Assembly (NCBI GenBank): GCA_029834535.1
Contig: JAQMWT010000379.1
Coordinates: forward strand, 310,001 to 374,000
DNA: 64,000 bases
Source: Chrysophaeum taylorii
Taxonomy: Eukaryota > Sar > Pelagophyceae > Pelagomonadales > Pelagomonadaceae
Direction: 5' to 3'
Part shown: positions 31,341-41,093 of the stretch, one piece after another
Numbering within the stretch: the first letter of the stretch is position 1
Layout: every line of letters begins with the position of its first letter
Notes under the pieces: model-generated
What the model was told of the DNA's origin: nothing
Seen by the model: only the letters and a program-made list of their open reading frames with translations
Database searches by the model: none
Program-made: the position numbers and the translations under genes

Positions 31341-31553
31341 GGGGTATGGCCGGGGGGCGAAGACGGAAGGTTATCGACGAGTTGGTTTTCAGTCACATCG
31401 CGGTCTCCTCGTCGCATGGCGACAAGCTTGATGGTCACTCTCCGCCGACCGACCTTTCGGCGCTCCTCGTCTACAGGCCCGTGATTCCGGACTGGCTCCT
31501 GTCGGTCCGGCCTGGCTCCCATGCTCGGGAGAGGTCTGAAGTTAGTTAGTTAG
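31341..31553 (+). mobile_element. TTAG-tailed SINE-like element, copy B (5' truncated)
   Basis: Matches the last about 210 bp of copy C: GCCGGGGGGCGAAGACGG, the ACGAGTTGGTTTTCAGTCAC block, CTCCCATGCTCGGGAG and three TTAG units. It begins abruptly in a TTC tract; TTCTTTTTCTT occurs on both sides and could be a target duplication, but in low-complexity DNA this is weak. Confidence 0.6.
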
Positions 31554-32118
31554 TTTCTTTTTCTTCTTCTTCTTCTTTCACGATCCATCTTGATCATTTT
31601 TTTCTTCTTCTTCTTCTACTTCTTCTTCTTCTTCTTCTTTCACCTCGTTCTTTTCTTCTTTCTTGGACATCCAGAGGATTCTCAAAGCAAGGGAGTACTC
31701 CTCGATGTGCTCGTCGTAAAGGAGGCGCACCAGGGCCCCATAAGCGTCTTTACTATTGCCTGCGGTCGGACCAAGCTTGTCGGAAGGAACTCGGCGGCGA
31801 CTCGTTCTGCTCGAAGCTTCCGGTTCGCCGCCGGCGCGGGTTCGGTTGTGGCGTCCGCACTCGACAACTTGGGTAGTGACTTGACGAACGCGGTAGCGGT
31901 GGCGACGCGTCGATGCACGTCACCGAGATGCTGGTTTGAAGCCCGCTGGGAATGTCGGAAGCGGTAGTTGTACGGCGGCGGTGGTGGTGCTGTGAGGTCA
32001 ACAGCATCGTCGTCCCGCCGCTGCCGTTTGCCAACGTGGCCCTATATGCGTGTCCGCATTTCTGGCTTGAGCACCGCTCGTCGCAGGCTGGAGCCGCCAA
32101 ACCTGGACAAAATTCTCT
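31554..32118. other. (TTC)n tracts and possible minus-strand exons
   Basis: TTC repeats at about 31557-31660. On the minus strand the segment 31750-31660 reads DAYGALVRLLYDEHIEEYSL then a Lys/Glu tail, which looks like protein, and 31918-31760 has another open stretch, but I could not join them with convincing splice sites. Confidence 0.35.
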
Positions 32119-32790
32119 TCACTTCCTCTTCCGGTGTTGTATTGAGTTGCGCGCAACAAGAGGATGACCGAGCCCTCTCGGCGCGCCGACGTCAACACTG
32201 ACATCGACTTGTATAAACGCAACTATCGACTGCGGTGGTGCCAAGCATCGATGATGGTGTGGGCGATGACGCATTGTGGGGTATGACCCATCGGAGATCG
32301 GGATGTTAGTGTCGGCTCGAGTCGGAGACTCAAGGATCCACGACCGCAGCGTCGGTGACGCGCGCTGCGTTTTGGACTGCGTCGCGGCCGAATCACTGAG
32401 CTGCCTCGAGCTCTGTGGGGTCGACTTGGAGGAGTCGCATCCATGTGCCGTGCATGAAAAAATATCCTGATGGCTCGGCGGCTGTCTCGCGGCCTTGGCC
32501 CGCTTGACCTCAAGCTCGTTGCCTTGTCGGGACGAGGGGTGGTGGTACACGCGCTTCCGGCCGACGGCCTCGAGAGCGTCGAGCTCGACCCGACACAGCT
32601 CATCGGCCGCGACACCCCGTAGTAAGACGCACACGAGATCACCAGATTGGTCATGGAGCTCCGGTGGGAATTCCTCGATGACGACATCGACGACTTGCTT
32701 CTCCAGCTCCAGGAAGAACTTGTGGATGTCCTGCATCTCGACTTTTCTCCCGTTGACCATATGCGTGGAACACGCCAGCATCGTGCGCAT
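32119..32790 (-). CDS. Hypothetical protein, 223 residues
   Basis: ATG at 32790. The first about 100 residues look like real protein (MQDIHKFFLELEKQVVDVVI, then ELHDQSGDLVCVLLRGV), with even composition and predicted helices. The second half is Ser/Arg/His-rich and may be intron or untranslated sequence read through. No domain recognised. It may belong to the same gene as the minus-strand membrane protein further down, which lacks its 5' end. Confidence 0.4.
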   Translation of the reverse strand: MRTMLACSTHMVNGRKVEMQDIHKFFLELEKQVVDVVIEEFPPELHDQSGDLVCVLLRGVAADELCRVELDALEAVGRKRVYHHPSSRQGNELEVKRAKAARQPPSHQDIFSCTAHGCDSSKSTPQSSRQLSDSAATQSKTQRASPTLRSWILESPTRADTNIPISDGSYPTMRHRPHHHRCLAPPQSIVAFIQVDVSVDVGAPRGLGHPLVARNSIQHRKRK

Positions 32791-33322
32791 CTATGAACAG
32801 GGAGGGGACCTTGGAAACAGGACCGCTTGGAGCAAGGTGTCGCGGCTCACCCCACAGCAATATGACAGTACCTCGATAGGCACTGCTTGCCGGTGCAAAA
32901 CCTCGGGTAAATAGGTCGCAAACTCTAAAAATGAAGTGTCCGTCACGCTCCGTTCCAACGAAAGCTCGTTGCGGGGGACACTTTCACATATCCGGTGGAG
33001 GTAAAGGCGTCTATGGCAGTAGGATGGATAACGAGGGGGACTTTGTCGGGCTACCTCCGCGCCTCGGGCACTCTGGGCGACGCACTGCGGCGTTGAAAGC
33101 CGCCTCGACTTCGACGCGACGGGGGTGCGAGCGGGGGCACGGGTGTTGAGGGCTACTTATATTATTAGCCCTTGGTTTAAAAGTGCGCGTGCGAACCTTG
33201 AATTCGAATAGAATTAACGGAATTATGACGTGTCCGTTGATGTTGTCCACGTCGCGCGATCCTCCGGCTTCAAAACCATATCCTCGTTGGCCCAAAGAGT
33301 ACTGCCTTCTTGTTGTCTAGAA
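32791..33322. other. Upstream region of FCP gene
   Basis: No gene seen. It separates two genes transcribed away from each other, so it should hold both promoters. No clear motif was identified. Confidence 0.4.
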
Positions 33323-34182
33323 ATGCTCGCGCTCCTCATTCTTCCCGGTGCCTTGGGCTTCCAGCAAGCGGTTGCCCCCCGCGCCACTGTGGCGGCGAAG
33401 GAAACGAAGGCGGATCTCGAGGCCCTTGCCAAGGGTCTCAATCCGATCGTTGGCTTCTGGGACCCGCTCGGCTGCGCTGAGTATGACTTCTGGGGTCTCG
33501 GCAACGAGGCGACGATCGGCTTCCTTCGGCACGCCGAGATCAAGCACGGCCGTATCGCGATGGTGCGATTGCATTGCTGCGCTCGCGGTCGAGCATTCCT
33601 CGTAGGCTGGCTTCCTCGGCTTCTGCGCGCAGTGCACGCCGCTCGTAGCGGGCCCGCACAAAGTCCTCCCCTACACGGGCTACGTCCCCGGCGTGACGCC
33701 TCAGGAGCAATGGGACAACATTCCCTACATTGGCAAGCTCCAGATCATCACGTTCATCGGCATGCTCGAGTCGTACGGAGAGGGCGCCGGGAACCCCGAA
33801 GGCTATGTCCACTACACCTGCGGTGGCAAGCCGGGATACTTTCCCCCGATCAAGGGCAAGGGCCTCGGCCAGATCCCCTTAGATCTCTACGGTGTGTCTC
33901 GCCCGTTTTCTTTTTTTGACGGCATCCATCGCAGATCCGCTCGGCTGGTTCCCGAAAAACAAGACCCCCGAGGAGCTCGAGAAGGGTCTCAAGGCCGAAA
34001 TCAACAACGGCCGCCTAGCCATGATTGGCCTTCTCGGGCTTCTTTCGGAGTCCTCGACTCCTGGCTCCGTCCCCGTGCTTTCGGGCATCTCGAGCTTCCC
34101 CAAGTACAGCGGTGAGGTCATGGCGCCCTTTTCAGCGGACTGGTCCTTCTCGACCATCCCGGCGTACACGTACTTCCATTAG
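33323..34182 (+). CDS. Fucoxanthin-chlorophyll a/c light-harvesting protein (FCP/LHC)
   Basis: Three exons: 33323-33562, 33606-33891, 33935-34182 (two 43-nt GT-AG introns), 257 residues. The first helix carries the chlorophyll-binding signature EIKHGRIAM, the third EINNGRLAMIGLLG (Glu..Asn/His..Arg pairs), and GFWDPLGCAEYDFWG marks the N-terminal part of the mature protein. A hydrophobic start, MLALLILPGALGF with Phe after a small residue, is the stramenopile plastid signal pattern (signal peptide, then Phe at +1). The protein binds chlorophyll a/c and fucoxanthin in thylakoids. The first intron falls exactly within the end of helix one. Sub-group (Lhcf, Lhcr or Lhcz) cannot be set by eye. 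Confidence 0.93.
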
Positions 34183-35470
34183 ATGCAAGAGGACCGCCCA
34201 AAAACCACGCGTGCTTTAGGAGAGACCGGCCCCAGAATTATATGATACGAAATGAAGTAAAAGCGCGTGCCTTGTTTCTATTACTATCTATACACGATGC
34301 GGCGATGTCGCTACGCTCTTCGCCGGTTTTTTAGGACACGTGAAAGAAAAAGGGAGGGGGGAGTTTCTATTAGTATCTACACGATGCGGTAGATATGTCG
34401 CTACGCTCTTCGCCGGTTAAGGACACGTGAAAGAAAAAGGAGGGGGGATCATAGAGGAGGCCCTTCGGGCCGCGCACGCTTGGCGCAATAGTATATCTTC
34501 GTTCTACGGCTGTGCGAAGACCGCATCCAGGGGGGGGGGGGGGCGCGAGGACACGACAAAACACCCCTCCCAGCATGAGTATTTAGCCCTAGGCGGTCGG
34601 CGACCTCCTCCCTGGAGGTTGTCAGTGGCGCTTGGGGGTCTCGGATCCCCCCCCTCGGGACGACCGTCATTGCTGCGGTAGACAGTCTCTACTACTCAAG
34701 GTACAGATCAGCAAGGCATTTAGGGCTGGAGGGAGGGTTTTTGCGACGCGTGCGACGGTAACCACGAGGAAGCCCCACGGTTGCACACCTCGAGTGCTCA
34801 CGGCTCACCGAAGTCCCGCTTGGACCCTGGGCATGCCCCTCATGCATCGTGGCAGATCTTCGCATCCCTGAAACTGTAGAAAGAAGGCGGTCCGAGCCGC
34901 CGAAAACAAGTCGTATTCAGCACCTCGTCAAGTTTTGCGGCTCGGAGTCGCGGGTTTGGCTATGGCACAGTGATCTCTCTGCAGCGGCGCTCCCTCTGAT
35001 CCGAGCCTTCAACGCCTGTGCCCGAGAAGAGCGCGAGGCTCTCAGAGGCGTTCCTCCCCGAAATTCCCGCCGAGCCTCAGTAAGCTGCGGTTCCGTAGAA
35101 TGGTAGCTCTGAAGACCGGGGAAGCAAGGCAGGTTTACCCTCGCGTATGCGACCTCCTCGCGACTAGCGAGGGCTAGAGACAGGCGCGTAGGGGTAGGTG
35201 CGCGCTCCTTGTGTGCGTGTGCGCGGCCAGGAACCCTGCCCACCCTCAGCATGCCCCCGCCCTGGAAGCGGTTTTCGCATAGCCTAAATTCGTGTTCAGC
35301 AAAGAGGCTCGAAAGGTCATCGTCTGACCTCTAGAGGACAGTGGTCGAAAGTATGGTGTGGTAATATATGTTTTTGTTAATCGCAATAACCCTACGACGA
35401 CTAGAAGCTCGACTGCGAAATGCCTGTTGTCGTTGGACGACGTCTCGCGCTTGGTGCCCAATGAGCTAGA
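34183..35470. other. Gene-poor spacer with tandem duplication and G tract
   Basis: Includes the 88-bp duplication at 34274-34448 and a run of about 15 G at 34530-34546. No domain-bearing frame. The stretch 34930-35100 has a short open frame on both strands without support. Confidence 0.5.
34274..34448. repeat. 88-bp tandem duplication 3' of FCP
   Basis: Two head-to-tail units start GTTTCTATTA and share ACACGATGCGG, ATGTCGCTACGCTCTTCGCC and GGACACGTGAAAGAAAAAGG. They differ by a few small indels. CACGTG (G-box) appears in each unit. Confidence 0.9.
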
Positions 35471-35770
35471 TTATAAGACAGCGACTCTAAGCGGCGTACC
35501 CCTCGTGATTTCAAGGGCCCCGCGGGAGTCGTCGAGGACAACAATGGTAGTGTGGTCGATGTCGCGTTGAGGAGCTGCCACCGCCGTCGCCACCGGGGGT
35601 TCGTCTTCGTTTTCGAGCCAGATGTCATTCCAGCTCGAGTCGGTGACGTCAACGTCGATGGCACGAGACCGAGGCGACAGGTAACGTCGGCGACGGAAAA
35701 GTAACAAGCATGCGATGATATTGAGACCGAGCACGATGGCCACGAGCTCGGCATGTCCCTCGTCGCTCAT
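35471..35770 (-). CDS. Small single-pass membrane protein
   Basis: ATG at 35770, 99 residues. One hydrophobic helix near the N-terminus (LVAIVLGLNIIACLLLF) followed by RRRR, so the C-terminus is probably cytosolic. The rest is acidic. No family recognised; the size and composition make it plausible rather than certain. It is divergent from the PIG-X-like gene. Confidence 0.45.
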   Translation of the reverse strand: MSDEGHAELVAIVLGLNIIACLLLFRRRRYLSPRSRAIDVDVTDSSWNDIWLENEDEPPVATAVAAPQRDIDHTTIVVLDDSRGALEITRGTPLRVAVL

Positions 35771-36009
35771 CACACATCGACGGTCGTAGCCATCATAAAC
35801 AAGTGGCAACAGCTTTTGACGCTTACCCTGATTTGAAACGACACGACGTTTGCCAACAATAAACGCATACGACGCCGTTGCCGACTATGCTTTGTTGAAC
35901 CCGGTAAGACGAAGAGGCCATCATCTTCGCCAACAAAAGTGCCGCCGCCGCGTGCCCGGCCTTCCTCAGGCAGGCCAACGGTCTCAAAAAATCATCCCAA
36001 AACGACGTG

Positions 36010-36596
36010 ATGATCGTCCGTGGTGCAGGGCAGTAAGGACCAATCCGAGAGGTGTGTTGTCACCATGTCGCAGGCATCGCGAACTGTTGGTCGAAGGCGC
36101 CGTGATGTGGCCTCTGCCGGCGGCTCTGTACGTCGACGCGGCGGGTGCTGAGCCCATGGCCGACGTAGAAGCCCCCGAGTCTCGCGCCGCGGCTTACGTC
36201 GTGTCCGTCGCCGTCGACGGCGCGCTGCCGTTCAAAGTACGGTACTTGCAGCCGGTGCCGTGGCGCGATTTTTTTTTCCTCGGTCGACGTCGGCGTACGA
36301 TTGGGCTCTACGCTCCGTTCGCCGTGGCCAACGCGACGTGCGCGGGCCTCGACACGCCGCCGGCCATCGACGCGCCCCTCGCACCAGGCGGGCGGCCCTT
36401 TGCGATTCTCGTCACAGCTATTACTATGATCTGGGTTGGGATCGGCCTCGCGGTGGCCGTCTACGAGATGTGGCGCTTTTCAAACCAGGTCACCCCGCTG
36501 CGGCGGCGACTTCCTCCTCCTCCTCCTCCTCCTCCTGATCTTCCGAGGAAGAAGCACAGGCAGGATGCAGACTCCGGCGGACGAAGCGAGCGATAA
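36010..36596 (+). CDS. PIGX: PIG-X/PBN1-like subunit of GPI mannosyltransferase I
   Basis: Two exons: 36010-36032 and 36074-36596 (41-nt GT-AG intron), about 181 residues. After splicing the text reads GAGQHRELLVEG, then LPAALYVDAAGAE, parallel to human PIG-X GFHRDLLIKV and IPAGLYVDPYEL. PFKVRYLQP corresponds to LPVHCRYHRP, and LYAPFAVANATC to the following Pro/Cys block. A C-terminal helix (FAILVTAITMIWVGIGLAVA) matches the single anchor of the family. PIG-X stabilises PIG-M, which adds the first mannose to GPI in the ER. The N-terminal signal peptide is not included, so an upstream exon in 35850-36000 is likely. The 3' end overlaps the gene on the other strand. Confidence 0.65.
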
Positions 36597-37917
36597 AGAA
36601 CCCGTCGAAGGTGTCGCCGTGCACTTGCGGCAGGAAGAGGAGTTCGTGCGGTCTGAGGAGACGGGGGTCGTCGTCGGAGTCCGAGGCCCGGCTTTTTCTT
36701 CCCTTGGTCCGAATCCCAAGACTGCGGGCGAGAGCACGATTCGCGACGTCTCTGTGGGCACGAGGGCGCCACCCGAAGGCGGGGTCCTCGTCCTCGTCGA
36801 ATGGGAGCGGGGCGAAGTCGTCGGACCGGAGATCTTCGAATTTGCGAGTCACCCCCAGATTTTCGGCGCGCAATACGGAGCAGGTCGCGTAGACGAGGAT
36901 GCCGCCCGTCTTGAGCCTGTCGGAGGCTTCGAGAAGGATGTCAAGCTGCGTCTGCGGGAGGTTCTCCCACGGACGGTGATCGAGTTGCCAGCGCAGCGAG
37001 GGGTGTCGTCTCAAGACGCCGGTCGACGAACACGGAGCGTCGACGAGGACAACGTCAAAGTCGCCGCGCGCGGGCGACTCGAGGCGATCGGCCGCGTTCG
37101 CGCGGCGCGCGGAGGCCGGGATTTGTCTGAGGGCGTCGAGGTCGGTATCGTCGGGGGCAACGCGAGCACCCATCGCCAAGAGGGCCAAGGTTTTGCCGCC
37201 GCGCCCGGCACAACAATCGAGGATTCGCTGGCCGGGCCGGGCCCGCGTGGCGAGCGCCGCGCACTGCGACGACTCGGCCTGCACCTCGAAGCCGCCGTTG
37301 CGCCACGCCTCGGTCGATCGGAGCGATCGGCCGCGCCACTCGACTCGGACGGCACCGCGCGTCGAGAGCGGCCGGAGACGCAGCGCGGGATCGTCGAACG
37401 GACGATTAAGCCGAAGCGTCGTCGGTCCCGGCCGATCGCACGCGCGGCCGTACGACCGGGCTTCGCGCGGCCCCAGTGAATCCCTGATTGCGGCGAAGAC
37501 CTCGTTGGGGAGCGTACGCCGCGTGATATACCACAGCGGCGCAGCCGCCACCAAGCGCGCCAATCCCCACGAACCCACGTACCGCGACGCCTCGACGACG
37601 TCGCGCTTGACGCACAACCAAAAGCACGCCAACATCACATTCGGCGTCGCTTCACCAAAGGCTGCCACCGAGATCGCCTCGAGGCGCCGCCGCCACACGG
37701 TCATGCCCAGCACGCCCACCGCCACGCGACGACGCGCACCCCGCGCAGACTCCGCCCGCCGCAGGCTCGCGCGCACGGCTTTTTCCGCGTCAATTCCCTC
37801 GTCCAGTACGCGCGCGGCCGTCTTGATTGCCAGCTTCACGCTCTTGCTGCTGTCGAAGCTTGGAGTGACCGCCGACAGAGCCTCCGCGACGGCTAGAATC
37901 ACGGCAACAAGCCGCAT
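36490..37917 (-). CDS. RsmB/NSUN-type RNA m5C methyltransferase
   Basis: Intronless, 475 residues, ATG at 37917. SAM-binding motif I is ILDCCAGRGGKTLALLAMG (residues 232-250), motif IV is DAPCSSTGVLRRHPSLRW with Cys296, and motif VI is YATCSVLR with catalytic Cys346. Both cysteines needed for m5C transfer are present. The N-terminus (VILAVAEALSAVTPSF) is signal-like with Phe after a polar residue, and an all-helical NusB-like region follows (residues 25-110), as in bacterial RsmB. This suggests a plastid or other organelle rRNA enzyme; targeting is inference. The C-terminus ends in a Glu run from a GAG microsatellite and overlaps the PIG-X-like 3' end. Confidence 0.85.
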   Translation of the reverse strand: MRLVAVILAVAEALSAVTPSFDSSKSVKLAIKTAARVLDEGIDAEKAVRASLRRAESARGARRRVAVGVLGMTVWRRRLEAISVAAFGEATPNVMLACFWLCVKRDVVEASRYVGSWGLARLVAAAPLWYITRRTLPNEVFAAIRDSLGPREARSYGRACDRPGPTTLRLNRPFDDPALRLRPLSTRGAVRVEWRGRSLRSTEAWRNGGFEVQAESSQCAALATRARPGQRILDCCAGRGGKTLALLAMGARVAPDDTDLDALRQIPASARRANAADRLESPARGDFDVVLVDAPCSSTGVLRRHPSLRWQLDHRPWENLPQTQLDILLEASDRLKTGGILVYATCSVLRAENLGVTRKFEDLRSDDFAPLPFDEDEDPAFGWRPRAHRDVANRALARSLGIRTKGRKSRASDSDDDPRLLRPHELLFLPQVHGDTFDGFFIARFVRRSLHPACASSSEDQEEEEEEEEVAAAAG

Positions 37918-38453
37918 CAGCAGCAGGTCTTTTTGAATCTGTTAGGGTTTTGTTTGTGGCGACTGACTTCTGGTAATAATAATGAGTGGACACGGACAAA
38001 TGGTGTGTGAAAGTCAGGGGCCTGACGGGTCCGAAAAGAGGCGAGTTTCGGGGTGGGACCTGGTGTTACGTGCCGCCGGAGCCTGCGGGTCTGGCATACA
38101 GAGGAACGAGACTCGCAGATTACGTCGTCGACGTTGCGGCGACGATGTACGTTATTGCCAGCACCTCGGCAGAAGAATTCGGCGTGGACGAACTACTCGC
38201 CGGCATGTCGTCGACCAACGAGTCAGCACCACAACCACAGCTGCCGCCATCGCCAGTGGCGCGCTCACTTCCGCTGTTACCACCGCCGCCGAAGATCTCT
38301 TGTGGCGGGTCTGCGAGGTTATTACTATAGTCGCAAGCTGCGGCAGCTTGATCTTATGCCTACGCCGGCATAAGTTGGTGGCCGACACTAGACCGACTAT
38401 CCATCCGGTGGCGATCGCCAGTAGCCCGATCACGCCCCTGACATGATAACCCC
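37918..38453. other. Spacer with ambiguous small plus-strand frame
   Basis: A plus-strand frame at 37986-38330 reads like protein (GEFRGGTWCYVPPEPAGLAY, then MYVIASTSAEEFGVDELL) but is preceded by a stop and lacks ATG. A second frame has a helix-like VCEVITIVASCGSLILCL at 38305-38360. They may be exons of one small membrane-protein gene; I could not join them. Confidence 0.3.
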
Positions 38454-38931
38454 TTATTTTCGCGCGCGCGAGACCGGGACCCACTTTGCGATATGCAGGT
38501 TGCCGTCCGAGTAGTGGTCCTTGCGCATCTGGTCGAACTCCTCGCGGGAGGACGTTTGTTGCCAACTCGGCCCGAACTTCCCAGCCTCATCGATGTGTGA
38601 AGTGCTACCGCCCGGCCACAGTAGGCGACCCTCGCCGTTGTGCGTTGGACAAAACCTTCCGTACTCGCGGCCGCATGTGCTCTTTCGGCCCTACGCTTTA
38701 TTTCGATCGCGCTTAGCTGGCCTCTCTCTCGCCGGCCCCAAGTCGAGGATGGTAGTGACCATGGCAGGGCACTCGACACTGGGAGCGGAGGAACGCGTCA
38801 CCAGTGGCTTCTTTCCGGGCCAAATACTCGTCTTCTCCAGAAATCATCGCGTGAAACGGCATGATATTCCATGCGCTCTTTTTCTTTTCCGACGATGTGC
38901 TATGCATCCCAACAGCAATCAAGAAGATCAT
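38454..38931 (-). CDS. Small two-exon protein, 131 residues
   Basis: Exons 38931-38773 and 38690-38454 with an 82-nt GTGCCC...TAG intron, phase 0. The joined protein begins MIFLIAVGMHSTSSEKKK and continues with AWNIMPFHAMISGEDEYLAR, RLLWPGGSTSHIDEAGKFG and REEFDQMRKDHYSDGNLHIA. Composition is balanced in both exons, unlike shadow frames. The start has a short hydrophobic stretch that could anchor or target it. No family recognised. Start codon is 54 bp from that of the PH-RGS gene on the other strand. Confidence 0.55.
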
Positions 38932-38985
38932 TTGGCTGGCGCAGGTTAAAAGTCCAAGTTTATTAGCCCGAAGCGAAAAAAAAGG
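38932..38985. promoter_or_regulatory. 54-bp divergent promoter region
   Basis: Separates the starts of the small minus-strand gene and the PH-RGS gene. The sequence is A-rich (eight A residues just before the plus-strand ATG). Confidence 0.45.
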
Positions 38986-40743
38986 ATGGCACGGGAGGTT
39001 GAGCTGAGCTTCGCGGAGACGGCGGCGCGGGCCCGCGAGAGACGGGAGTCGGCCAAGACGTGCCAGAAATCGATCGCTCGCGCGGGAGTGGCGTACCAAT
39101 TATGCGAGGACGACAAGCAGCGTCGGAGGTGGCGATGCGTATGGCTCGAGCTTTTGTTTCTAGATGGCGAGGCGTACGTGTACGGGTGGGGCCCGTCGTG
39201 GTCGTCGGGCGGGGCGTCGGTGTTCGTCGGGAAGATGGGTCGCGAGGCGATCGCGACGAAAAAAACTGGCGAAGCGTCGTTGCCGCGATCCTGGTCCAAG
39301 CTGCCCGAAATCGGAACGTACAGGTTTGACGTCGAGACGGCGGGCACGGGCCTGCTGTCGCTCGCGGTCCGGACGCGGCACGAACGCGGGCTCTGGATCA
39401 ACGCCCTGCGGCTCGCGACGCGCGGATTTTCGGTCAAGCACGAGACGCTGCCCGCGGGCTACGCGCCGCTGGGTTGCGTGCTCGCGAGCGACTTCGCGCG
39501 TTCCGAGATCCGACGGTTTTTGAGGGACGAGATCGCCACCGAGGGCCTCGAGTTCTGGGAGGCCGTCGAGAGTCACCGAAAGCTCGTCGCCGCGGGGAGC
39601 GGAGCGCGCCGCGCCGACGCCGTGCGCATCTACCGCGAGTTTGTGGCCGAGGACGCGCCGCACCAGGTCAACATATCGGCCGCCCTGCGCAAGACCACGG
39701 CCGACCGCCTCTTGGACGACGTCGCTCCCGCGTCTCGCCGTGACCACCACGACGACGACGAGATTTTCCCGCGGGGCCCCTCGTCGTCGTCGTCGTCGTC
39801 GTCGTACCGCAAGCTCGCGTACCTTCTGGGCGAGAGCGAGGCGCACGTCGCGCTGAGCGACGACTGGGTCACCAACAAGATTGAGCGGCTCCTGGGGGGT
39901 CGCGAGGCAGCGCTCGCGCTCAAGTCTGGCCTCCGGCTGACGTGCTCGCGACGCGCCCGACACTTCAGGGGACGCCGCGGCCGCCGCGGCGCCGTCGTGC
40001 TGTCGGGGTCCTCGGCCGCCTGGTGCTGCTGCGAAGCCGCCGCCGTGCGTCGCGGCGCGACGTGCTTCGACAGCGCACAGCGCGAGATCATGTCGGCCCT
40101 CGAGTACGACGTCCTCGTGCGCTTTCTCGCGACGCCGCGCGGCGACCTCGCGAGCCGCGTCGTGAGGTGCGAGCACGGCGACGGTGCGCTCAAGCGCGGC
40201 GACCTGCGCCTCGTCGCCTCGTGGTGCACAACTCATGTCGTCTCGGTCGTGCTGGGGCCGCGGAGTCTCGTCTGGTACGCTTCGCCAGCGCCCCGCAACC
40301 CCATCTTCGTCTCGGGCTTCGCCAATAATGCCTCGACGCGCGACGACGACTTCGTCTTCGAGCCCCCTACCCACGAGCTCCTCTTCGAACGCCTCGTTGC
40401 CGTCGTCGACGGCGAAGAGGCCCCGAAATCAACAACCTTTGGGGTCAAGTTCGCCTCGGAAATCGATCGCAGAAGAGTCTTTATCCTCAACGTCGCCGAC
40501 GATCCCGAAAAACCCAGGATCGACGCGCGCCTCGTCTTTTCCGCGCCCGACGTCCGCGAGCGGGACGCTTGGGCGGACCTTTTGCGCCGCGCCTCGCAGG
40601 CGGCGCGGGAAGCCGGGGCCGACCACCACATCGTCGAGCGCTGCACCGACTGGCGACAACAACTTTCACCACCACTACGTGACGACACGACTGTCGTGCC
40701 AGCACCCGAAAACGAAGATCATCCTTCTTCGAGCAGCGAGTGA
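38986..40743 (+). CDS. PH - RGS domain protein
   Basis: Intronless, 585 residues, ATG at 38986. A PH-like fold at about residues 35-147 (RRWRCVWLELLFLDGEAYVY ... GLWINALRLATRG). An RGS domain follows at about 165-302: ASDFARSEIRRFLRDEIATE, LEFWEAVESHRKLV, RIYREFVAEDAPHQVNI, and after an Asp/His and Ser-run insertion, RKLAYLLGESEAHVALSD. A second PH-like module is likely at about 390-555, ending READWADLLRRAS-like. RGS domains speed GTP hydrolysis by G-alpha; PH domains bind phosphoinositides, so a membrane-recruited G-protein regulator is expected. The Ser run comes from a TCG microsatellite inside the RGS fold. Confidence 0.75.
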   Translation: MAREVELSFAETAARARERRESAKTCQKSIARAGVAYQLCEDDKQRRRWRCVWLELLFLDGEAYVYGWGPSWSSGGASVFVGKMGREAIATKKTGEASLPRSWSKLPEIGTYRFDVETAGTGLLSLAVRTRHERGLWINALRLATRGFSVKHETLPAGYAPLGCVLASDFARSEIRRFLRDEIATEGLEFWEAVESHRKLVAAGSGARRADAVRIYREFVAEDAPHQVNISAALRKTTADRLLDDVAPASRRDHHDDDEIFPRGPSSSSSSSSYRKLAYLLGESEAHVALSDDWVTNKIERLLGGREAALALKSGLRLTCSRRARHFRGRRGRRGAVVLSGSSAAWCCCEAAAVRRGATCFDSAQREIMSALEYDVLVRFLATPRGDLASRVVRCEHGDGALKRGDLRLVASWCTTHVVSVVLGPRSLVWYASPAPRNPIFVSGFANNASTRDDDFVFEPPTHELLFERLVAVVDGEEAPKSTTFGVKFASEIDRRRVFILNVADDPEKPRIDARLVFSAPDVRERDAWADLLRRASQAAREAGADHHIVERCTDWRQQLSPPLRDDTTVVPAPENEDHPSSSSE

Positions 40744-41093
40744 GTGAGTTTCACCACATCACGCCGCGGCTAATAACACCACTCGATACAAACAAACGCG
40801 TTGCCTATGGCATAATGAGTGTTGCCTGCTATGGCATAATGAGAGTCTTTTTTTTTTTTATCAGAGTCGGGTACCTGAAAGGCTCGGGGGTATCCGAATG
40901 GTATGCCAGAAGGATAGTAGCAGATATCTATGGATCCCCTCGTCCGAAAGTGACGAACGTGAGTCACAGCTTCAACTCTGTGAGCGATTTGCGAGATCGT
41001 CAAGCTCAAGGCAAAGGAGGAGCCGAAGAGTAGGTAGGTAGGGAAAGTGTACCTCCGGAGGTTTTGTGTGTGCTTCTGCAGGAGTGGGCGACG
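40744..41093. other. Spacer between PH-RGS and BASS genes
   Basis: No gene. CTATGGCATAATGAG occurs twice within 25 bp (about 40805-40845), followed by a T run. Confidence 0.5.

Noticed and set aside
39160-40374. 404-codon minus-strand frame
   Set aside because: Antisense to the PH-RGS gene; composition is typical of a shadow frame.
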